The notes beneath the pieces are model-generated. The model ran no database searches and was not told where the DNA came from. It saw nothing but the letters and a program-made list of their open reading frames with translations. Below, piece by piece: positions 15,243-20,439 of a stretch of 20,439 nt of DNA. Each line of letters starts with the position of its first letter. The stretch's first letter is position 1. The stretch comes from a virus: IMG/VR virus record IMGVR_UViG_3300037517_000349, positions 1-20,439 of that record. One strand, written 5' to 3'. The position numbers and the translations under genes are program-made.

Positions 15243-18093
15243 TGGCTGTGAATGCGTCGTTATCTACGCCTACTACGGCACCGTCGATGCAGTAACAGCG
15301 GACCCCCATAGACTCAAAGCTGCCTACCGCACCAGCCCCAATCCGCTTCGTCACCGCTGCCCCGTTGTGCTTCAAAATACTCCTGCTGGTAAGCTCCTTG
15401 ATCGCCAGTTGGAAGTCCACTTGCCGAGACACAAAGACATCGCGCAGCGCCGACGCTGGTATCCATAGCTCCCGGGTATCAGGCTCGTACCGAATACGAA
15501 GCGGGCCGTGGGGCATCTTGATCGGAGCATGTGGAATCCCATTGAGCTTGAGGCCGTTGATGACCAGCGCGTTGTTCATGTTCTCGTTGATGTACGTAGT
15601 CAGGGTTTCCTGTGCAGCAAGCTCTGTGTCTGCCGCAGGTTGCACCACGTTGCGGCGGATGTCCCCAATGGTGCCTAGTGCGTACTGATAGACCCGCTGC
15701 ACGTTAATGCTATGCAGGCCAAGCCGAGCCGCAATGGTGCCTGCTGCAAAGGCACAGGCCAGCACGATAGAGTAGAACCGGTCTGACTGATCCAAAGCTA
15801 AATCACGGTCTAGCTTTCGTTGAATCTTCCTCGCCAAGGCTTCCACTTCGGGCAGGTTCTTTAGTACGTACTGCATGAACACCGGGCCTGCAACACCGTA
15901 GTTACTAGCAAGAGCGCCAAACACCGCATCAGATTCCTGCTTCGTAACCTCCACCGGGCGGGTGATGCGTAGCTCAATGAGGCGGCGTAGCTCCCCGTCG
16001 GATGTACTCTTAAGTCGGCGCAGTTTGTCGTACAGCGATGAGTTGCTAGACATGATTACAAAGGTAGCCCATGACACTACGTTTGCCCGCAGCTTGTTAC
16101 TGCTGGCTTCCATACGGTGCTTGCCCCGCCCTTGCGGGATGTCATAAATCATCTCGGACAACTCATCGTCATCCAGATTTGTTACCTCATCCATCGTCGC
16201 CGCTATGCTGTTGAGCATCCCCATCCACTGTACCTTGGACATGGTGGTGTCAGACTTCTTCATAAGCAATTCGCTAGGGTGCCCGAAGATCGAGTTCACC
16301 ACCATCTGTGCGGTAGTCTTCCCTGTGCCTGACTTGTTGGACATCAGGTTTATTGCTGCACCACGTACTTCCACGCCCCCAATCAACCGCAGGAGCGGAG
16401 CCCCGAAGCCAAAGAACACGGCGAGCGCGTGGGCTTCCATCCCAGCACGGTCATAAAAGTTGACCATCTTCGACCATTCGGTCAGGTTGCCTTTCGGCAC
16501 CATCATGGGGGCCATGAGCTTCGTGCTGCTTGAGGCCGGGGCGAGCCGCGCACCGTGCGCTGTGTACTCAAGCTCGCCAACAACAAACCCCGAGTTGTCT
16601 GGGGTCCAGCCCATCTGACTGCGCGTGCGGTCAGAGGCAAACATTTTTTGCAAGTTACGGATAGAAGATGCGAAGTACGCCATGATGAGGTCCAAGTCTT
16701 TGTTGATTGCGATTACGCCGTGCCGCAGGAGCGAGTCCCGCATCTTTTCTTTTGTGAGCAACGTAGCTACGGGGGCCACGATGCGCCGAATGCCGTCGTG
16801 CGGAGTGTGCAAGTTAACCCCAACCATCTCGCCGTCACCTTCCCCCTGCTCGTTAACGTCGTAGAACCGCGATGTCAAGTACAGGTCGTGCTTGTAGATT
16901 TCAAGCTCAATGGGGTCGCCATCCGCGTCTTTCGCTTTGAGGTACACCCCGCCGTGGATGCCACGAAAATACGGAAACGGGTAAGCCGGGATAGATACCT
17001 GCACGGTCTGGGGAACCGCAGCCACTGAGTTGTCGGCCTCTAGTTGCTGCTCAACTACGTACGCATCCCCGACGATCTGCGCCTCCTCCATCTTGCGCCC
17101 GATAGCAATAGGGCTAGTGCAACGTTGGGTACAGCCTGTGCAAAGAGCGCTGTAATTGGCTCTGTACCAATCGCAAGTGAACGGACCGGCTGTTGCTTCA
17201 GCCTTCTGCAACGTGTTCTCAAAAGTGTAGTCAGGGTGCGCCCGTGACAACGTGTGGATGGAAGTCTCGGCGTCGGTACAGCGCCATGCAATAGACAGAG
17301 CAGCCCGCCACAAGGGCTCTTCCAAGGTAGCCGCGTTCTGCACGGCGTTGGCGATCTGCGCACACCCCTTACCCTTGAGACTCTTGCGGACGATACGGGA
17401 GAACTCCGTGGGTGGGAAGTCGCCCCCCGCCAGCGCCCGGGTCATGTCGTCTGTGCCGTACTCGCGGGCTACGCTAAAGTCCATCTCCATCGAGACAGGC
17501 AGCAGGCTAATAAGAACCGCAAGGTCAGACACAACGCCATCCGTCATTACCTGCACGGGCAAGGGCGGGTCTTGCTTAAAGTTACCCGTGTCCACCATGC
17601 GCAGGATACGAGCCGCATCAGCGGTTACCGACGGGTCAATCTGAAGGCGGTGTTCTCCGCAAAGCTGCTTGAACCTGCGGGCCAGTGGTCGCCATGTTGT
17701 GAGATTCAGCACCTCGTGGAACGGCCAGTATGCGTGTAACCCGCGCCCTGAGTTGACAACGAACGGCTCTGGTAGCTTGGTAGCTTGCAGGAACACACGT
17801 AAGGCAGCAGCACCTGCCGCTTGGTCTGCGTAGGGTTTACCCGCACCGCAGTCAATGTCCACAAAGAAGGACTTAAATTCTTTAGCGTTCTCAGCCTTAC
17901 GGCCTAGCGCCGGGTCAACGTAGCTTGCTACTGCAAAGTACGCATCGAGTCCTTGCTGGTATAGGATATCGCCGTGGGCGATAAGGTCCGCAAGGGTAGT
18001 GTGGAAACTTGGAACTATCTTGCCGGGGGAGATACCAACCGCGCAATAGGGACCGTTTGGAGGAAGGACGGCTGTATAGAAGGAGTAATTCAC
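15223..18093 (-). CDS. Primase-helicase: AEP-type primase, Cys cluster and P-loop (SF3/DUF927-like) helicase (956 aa)
   Basis: A replication protein that should lay down primers and unwind the fork. The archaeo-eukaryotic primase part has motif I DID (79-81), motif II SGRGLHAYW (115-123) and a third acidic position in QIDPSVTADAARILR (Asp153). A Cys cluster (Cys307, 318, 321, 325) probably binds zinc. The helicase part has Walker A NKSGTGKTT (586-594, Lys592), Walker B AATMDEV (631-637, Asp635-Glu636) and a sensor-like VIMSSNSS (679-686), resembling DUF927/SF3-type ATPases. The start is GTG at 18093. An in-frame TGA lies three codons upstream (18102-18100), and the first internal Met is residue 166, beyond the catalytic motifs, so GTG is close to forced. 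Lies 99 bases after the helix-turn-helix gene; its 3' end overlaps the 77-aa gene. Confidence 0.88.
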   Translation of the reverse strand: MNYSFYTAVLPPNGPYCAVGISPGKIVPSFHTTLADLIAHGDILYQQGLDAYFAVASYVDPALGRKAENAKEFKSFFVDIDCGAGKPYADQAAGAAALRVFLQATKLPEPFVVNSGRGLHAYWPFHEVLNLTTWRPLARRFKQLCGEHRLQIDPSVTADAARILRMVDTGNFKQDPPLPVQVMTDGVVSDLAVLISLLPVSMEMDFSVAREYGTDDMTRALAGGDFPPTEFSRIVRKSLKGKGCAQIANAVQNAATLEEPLWRAALSIAWRCTDAETSIHTLSRAHPDYTFENTLQKAEATAGPFTCDWYRANYSALCTGCTQRCTSPIAIGRKMEEAQIVGDAYVVEQQLEADNSVAAVPQTVQVSIPAYPFPYFRGIHGGVYLKAKDADGDPIELEIYKHDLYLTSRFYDVNEQGEGDGEMVGVNLHTPHDGIRRIVAPVATLLTKEKMRDSLLRHGVIAINKDLDLIMAYFASSIRNLQKMFASDRTRSQMGWTPDNSGFVVGELEYTAHGARLAPASSSTKLMAPMMVPKGNLTEWSKMVNFYDRAGMEAHALAVFFGFGAPLLRLIGGVEVRGAAINLMSNKSGTGKTTAQMVVNSIFGHPSELLMKKSDTTMSKVQWMGMLNSIAATMDEVTNLDDDELSEMIYDIPQGRGKHRMEASSNKLRANVVSWATFVIMSSNSSLYDKLRRLKSTSDGELRRLIELRITRPVEVTKQESDAVFGALASNYGVAGPVFMQYVLKNLPEVEALARKIQRKLDRDLALDQSDRFYSIVLACAFAAGTIAARLGLHSINVQRVYQYALGTIGDIRRNVVQPAADTELAAQETLTTYINENMNNALVINGLKLNGIPHAPIKMPHGPLRIRYEPDTRELWIPASALRDVFVSRQVDFQLAIKELTSRSILKHNGAAVTKRIGAGAVGSFESMGVRCYCIDGAVVGVDNDAFTANGTPST

Positions 18094-18096
18094 GAG

Positions 18097-18101
18097 TCCT
18101 C
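18097..18101 (-). promoter_or_regulatory. Ribosome binding site GAGGA for the GTG start of the primase-helicase
   Basis: GAGGA on the minus strand ends three bases before the GTG at 18093-18091. It supports the non-ATG start, but the close spacing and GTG suggest modest translation. Confidence 0.6.
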
Positions 18102-18155
18102 ACGGGCGGAAATTACGGGGAATAAGGTGGGGCAGCGGCCCGTGTTCCGCTTTGT

Positions 18156-18184
18156 CGGGGAGGGATCAATTCCCCCAAGCCCCG
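18156..18184 (-). other. Possible imperfect hairpin in the primase leader
   Basis: In the 99-base gap between the helix-turn-helix stop and the primase start, CGGGG (18156-18160) can pair with CCCCG (18180-18184) and GGG (18162-18164) with CCC (18172-18174), with an asymmetric internal loop. No T-tract follows on either strand, so it is not a classical terminator. It could slow or modulate transcription or protect the downstream message; it may also be chance in a GC-rich gap. Confidence 0.25.
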
Positions 18185-18192
18185 GACCGAGA

Positions 18193-18441
18193 CTATACCC
18201 GGTCTTTCTCGTACTCTTCGAGTATTTCTGTGAGCATGTCGGTAAAGCTGGGCTTCGGCTTAAAGACCCCAGTGAACCACCAATACACGGTTTGCCGCGT
18301 CACGTTACACCGAGTGGCAACTGTAGATACAGGTACACCCTTTGCAACGCATACTCGGCCTAGCCGCACCCCCAACAACTTAGGGTCTGCGGCCTCGATG
18401 GCTTTCACTAGGGCGTATGAATAGCCCCGTGCATCACTCAT
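18193..18441 (-). CDS. Helix-turn-helix DNA-binding protein, 82 aa
   Basis: A small protein whose centre, GVRLGRVCVAKGVPVSTVAT followed by CNVTRQTVYWWFTG (about residues 24-58), fits a helix-turn-helix: a scaffold helix, a helix with V.VSTVA, a turn, and a recognition helix TRQTVYWWF. A C-terminal acidic/hydrophobic helix (FTDMLTEILEEYEKD) could serve for dimerisation. It is probably a transcriptional regulator, or less likely a replication accessory protein. The ATG at 18441 overlaps the upstream gene by 8 bases (ATGAGTGA), so translation is coupled and no separate ribosome binding site is seen. Sitting inside the replication operon, it could autoregulate this operon or time a late switch; the target is unknown. 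Confidence 0.75.
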   Translation of the reverse strand: MSDARGYSYALVKAIEAADPKLLGVRLGRVCVAKGVPVSTVATRCNVTRQTVYWWFTGVFKPKPSFTDMLTEILEEYEKDRV

Positions 18442-19318
18442 CGTCTGAGCCCCACTCGTCTAACACTGCGGCAACATCCTTGGTTGGGGCCACTACAGGG
18501 TCAGGCTTCTTGGCGGTACGCTTGATCGGCGGAGCAGCTTCGGCGGGAGCTTCCTCTGCGGCGGGCTTTGCGAATGCAGCGGGGAGTGCGGGGACTGACT
18601 GCTCTTTCGGAGGGGCCAGCTTGAACTCGATGGCTTGCGTCGCGTCATCCGACGCACCCTGCGCCCGTGCGGCAGCAAGCTCATCACGAGTCAACGGGCG
18701 CACTGCACGGAACTTCAAGACTGCCACAGAGGCCGACGTATCGAACCGGGCTTCAGTAACGATACCGGACAGCGGGACACCGTGGCCCGACAGAAAACGC
18801 GCATAGGCTTGCATGGGCATCTTGTCCCCTTCGGCTTTGCCAAAGAGCGATGTAGCCGGTAACTGCAACCGGTACACGTTACCGCTGAGGTCGTTCTCCA
18901 ACACCACAGCAAACCGCTGGTTGAAGCGGCACGCCCGGGATTCGCCAACTTGACCGGACCCAGCGATGTTCTGGGGGCAGGTAGCACACGACGCGCTTTG
19001 CGGGGCCACACTGGCTGGGTCTGGAACCTTGCCGTTGCCAGAAGCGCAGAGAGGGCTAGAGGCTTCGCCCTTCACGTATTGGCCTTCGTAGTAAGCACGG
19101 GCCACATCAGCCGCAGCGTTGACAAACACCATGTTCATGGCGCGGTCTTCGTTCTTGGCAATTTCGTCGCCGCCTACGATCATGCGGAACACGCCGCCTT
19201 CCGTAGAGATAGACTTGCCAGCGGAGCCGCCAGCAAGGCGTTTGGTCATTTCATCAGGCTCCGAGCGCAGGTAGTCGGGGAGCGTAGCACCAGATTTAAA
19301 AAGTGTGAGTTCGGACAT
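18434..19318 (-). CDS. Putative single-stranded DNA-binding-like protein with Cys cluster and acidic tail (294 aa)
   Basis: A 294-residue protein recurrent in phage replication modules, with no named family I can state with certainty. It has a charged N-terminus, a region about 42-80 with beta/helix pattern, four Cys (91, 111, 114, 130) in an arrangement that could bind zinc, then a strand-rich part (FAVVLENDLSGNVYRLQLPA, about 136-155) and SLFG, a basic/hydrophobic segment to about 235, a Pro/Ala/Lys-rich flexible linker (about 238-283) and a strongly acidic end (DEWGSDDE, 287-294). A nucleic-acid-binding core followed by a flexible linker and acidic tip is the layout of bacterial SSB, T7 gp2.5 and T4 gp32. 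The SSB role is inferred from this layout and from its primase, helicase and coiled-coil neighbours. No clear Shine-Dalgarno precedes the ATG. Confidence 0.6.
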   Translation of the reverse strand: MSELTLFKSGATLPDYLRSEPDEMTKRLAGGSAGKSISTEGGVFRMIVGGDEIAKNEDRAMNMVFVNAAADVARAYYEGQYVKGEASSPLCASGNGKVPDPASVAPQSASCATCPQNIAGSGQVGESRACRFNQRFAVVLENDLSGNVYRLQLPATSLFGKAEGDKMPMQAYARFLSGHGVPLSGIVTEARFDTSASVAVLKFRAVRPLTRDELAAARAQGASDDATQAIEFKLAPPKEQSVPALPAAFAKPAAEEAPAEAAPPIKRTAKKPDPVVAPTKDVAAVLDEWGSDDE

Positions 19319-19334
19319 ATAAGTGGGTAAGTTT

Positions 19335-19345
19335 CTAACGGTTAG
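19335..19345. promoter_or_regulatory. 11-base palindrome (ctaac-g-gttag) upstream of the SSB-like gene
   Basis: A perfect odd palindrome, ctaacggttag, lies 17 bases before the ATG of the 294-aa gene in the 52-base gap after the 134-aa gene. Its size suits a small operator or a very short hairpin. A link to the helix-turn-helix protein encoded nearby is possible but unproven, and chance is not excluded. Confidence 0.25.
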
Positions 19346-19370
19346 ATGGGATGAGGGTACGGGACGGGGT

Positions 19371-19775
19371 TTACTTCGTGGCTCTCCTTACGGTGATGGA
19401 ATATTTGGAATCTACGTTAAGACCTTCAGGCAGCAGCCCGGGGTTCTCTTGCAGGAATGTCTTCATGTTGAGTTGGGCTACACGGCGCTCCAGCAGTTCA
19501 ACGGCATCATGGTCTTTGATGAAGCGATACATGGAGTCCCAGTCGGTCGTCCAGTAGCGGGTCTTTACAGTGCGCGTGAATGAGCCGTGGGCAGTCTTGC
19601 CGCCGTCTTGCCCGGTTGTCTTGCAAATATCCAAAAGCTCATGTTCGACAAGCGCCATCTTCTCTTCAAGCTCAAGCACTTTAGCGTCATGTTCCGCCAC
19701 CATATGCGCTTTGGCGTCGCGCATTTTGATGTAAACCCTGACGAGCTTGTCGGCGTCGATTATTTTTTCAGTCAT
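19371..19775 (-). CDS. Coiled-coil phage protein of the replication module, Gam/Gp157-like in layout (134 aa)
   Basis: First gene after the internal promoter, starting at ATG 19775 with AAGGA seven bases upstream. Residues 1-52 form a long charged helix, a likely coiled coil (DKLVRVYIKMRDAKAHM, then ELEEKMALVEHELLDI). The rest is a compact domain with GSFTRTVKTRYWTTDWDSMY (about 64-83), LLERRVAQLNM and LPEGLNVDSKYSITVRR. A coiled coil followed by a small beta domain resembles host-nuclease-inhibitor Gam and siphovirus Gp157 proteins, which protect phage DNA ends or interact with recombination proteins. The similarity is in layout and context, not in a diagnostic motif. It may instead be an unassigned phage family. 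Its place between a SNF2-like helicase and an SSB-like gene fits a DNA-metabolism role. Confidence 0.65.
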   Translation of the reverse strand: MTEKIIDADKLVRVYIKMRDAKAHMVAEHDAKVLELEEKMALVEHELLDICKTTGQDGGKTAHGSFTRTVKTRYWTTDWDSMYRFIKDHDAVELLERRVAQLNMKTFLQENPGLLPEGLNVDSKYSITVRRATK

Positions 19776-19804
19776 GTTTGTTTCCTTAGTTGGTTGGAGT
19801 CTTT

Positions 19805-19832
19805 ATTATACACAGTCAATTACCAGAGTCAA
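19805..19832 (-). promoter_or_regulatory. Sigma70-type promoter inside the replication block
   Basis: On the minus strand, TTGACT (19832-19827) is followed after 16 bases by a perfect TATAAT (19810-19805). Transcription should begin near 19798, giving a leader of about 22 bases with AAGGA just before the 134-aa gene. The TGA in the -35 box is also the stop codon of the helicase gene. A second TTGACT (19819-19814) lies only three bases from the -10, so it cannot be the -35 and may be part of a protein-binding direct repeat. A host-like promoter here would drive the 134-aa, SSB-like, helix-turn-helix, primase and 77-aa genes. Confidence 0.75.
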
Positions 19833-20439
19833 GCTATTTCTTGTTTATAAAGGTCTACCAGCCCTTGATGTAAGTCGATCTTCCCGTCGAGCAGGGCGTA
19901 TATGCGGGCTTCCACCGGGCTCCCTTGCAGTCGCACGACGGTGACTTTGTTGGTCTGCCCCGCACGGTGAGCGCGAGAGTTGCCTTGGATGTACAGTTCT
20001 GCGGATGGCACAGGCCCCCACCACACTACGGTGTCTGCCCGGGTAAGGGTAATCCCATGTGCAGCGGCTTGCGGAATCAGTAGGATAACTTTGGGATCGT
20101 CCTCCGTCTGAAACTGCTTGATGGACTCAGAGCGTTGCGAAGCGGGTGTACCGCCGTGGATTGACCGGAACGACACACTAGCCTTGGCTAACTGCTGCTC
20201 CAGCATCTCCAGCGCGTGCCTGAAGGGAACAAACACAATGACCTTGTGCGCGGTCTGGTCGATTACGTCAAGGAGTTCGTTAACCCGGTTGCTGACATCG
20301 AACTCAACGACATCCCGGTCTGTTGTGTACGCACACCCCGCGCTCACTTGGAGTAGCTTGTTGAGTAACCCTGCGGCGTTGACCGCCGTAATCTCCGCGC
20401 CTGCGGCCTGTGCAATCATCGACTTTTTGATTACGTCAT
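19829..20439 (-). CDS. SNF2-like superfamily 2 DNA helicase, C-terminal part (5' truncated by window edge)
   Basis: The reading frame is open to the right edge (…DVIKKSM before the first visible Met), so the N-terminal ATPase half lies outside the window. The visible part is a helicase C-terminal domain: motif IV-like KVIVFVPF, an IHGGTPASQR loop, motif V region ILLIPQAAAHGITLTRADTV, WWGP, and motif VI QGNSRAHRAGQ with the arginine-finger residues. The stretch QAAGAEITAVNAAGLLNKLLQ is typical of compact phage SNF2-like helicases. They translocate on double-stranded DNA or remodel forks, and often accompany phage primases and recombination genes. The stop codon TGA falls within the -35 box of the downstream promoter. 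Confidence 0.88.
   Translation of the reverse strand, partial: DVIKKSMIAQAAGAEITAVNAAGLLNKLLQVSAGCAYTTDRDVVEFDVSNRVNELLDVIDQTAHKVIVFVPFRHALEMLEQQLAKASVSFRSIHGGTPASQRSESIKQFQTEDDPKVILLIPQAAAHGITLTRADTVVWWGPVPSAELYIQGNSRAHRAGQTNKVTVVRLQGSPVEARIYALLDGKIDLHQGLVDLYKQEIA

Noticed and set aside
19814-19819. Second TTGACT box as an alternative -35
   Set aside because: It is only three bases from the TATAAT box, far too close for sigma70; kept only as a possible operator half.
20437-20439. ATG on the minus strand at the right edge as the helicase start
   Set aside because: It is in a different frame and meets TAA after one codon; the helicase frame is open through the edge.

Overview
This window is a contiguous piece of a tailed double-stranded DNA phage (Caudoviricetes), most likely podovirus-like. 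The virion genes include the C-terminal part of a protein resembling the P22 packaged-DNA stabilization family, followed by four very long, low-complexity proteins of the kind that make up ejected internal proteins. No integrase, lysis gene, tRNA, CRISPR array or insertion sequence is visible, so nothing here shows whether the phage is temperate. The host cannot be named. The moderately GC-rich coding and the family resemblances suggest a Gram-negative bacterial host, possibly aquatic, but this is weak inference.

Layout: two convergent blocks meet tail to tail at about 15010. The left block (1-15012, plus strand) is a tightly packed late operon. It holds a partial stabilization-like protein (1-1005), a 105-aa protein (1005-1322), a 1217-aa repeat protein (1332-4985), an 812-aa Gly-rich virion protein (4997-7435), a 569-aa helical protein (7445-9154) and a 1949-aa polyvalent protein with an HExxH metallopeptidase motif (9163-15012). 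Gaps between these genes are 8 to 11 bases, each holding an AGGA/GAGG-type ribosome binding site, or the genes overlap.

The right block (minus strand, read from 20439 down to 15009) is a DNA-replication module. It holds the C-terminal half of a SNF2-like helicase (runs off the edge), a strong sigma70-type promoter, a 134-aa coiled-coil protein, a 294-aa protein with four Cys and an acidic tail that looks like a single-stranded DNA-binding protein, an 82-aa helix-turn-helix protein, a 956-aa archaeo-eukaryotic-type primase fused to a P-loop helicase, and a 77-aa small protein. Overlaps and short gaps suggest a single transcript driven at least partly by the promoter at 19805-19832.

The likely division of labour is that the right block opens, primes and coats phage DNA, while the left block builds the neck and the set of internal proteins that enter the host ahead of or with the genome. 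The most unusual item is the 1217-aa protein. It alternates long, perfectly in-register pentapeptide helices with three copies of a small YGRDPT module, then has a Pro-Glu stalk and five Cys-pair modules. The 1949-aa protein is the second point of interest, because a putative metallopeptidase sits inside a probably virion-carried chain.
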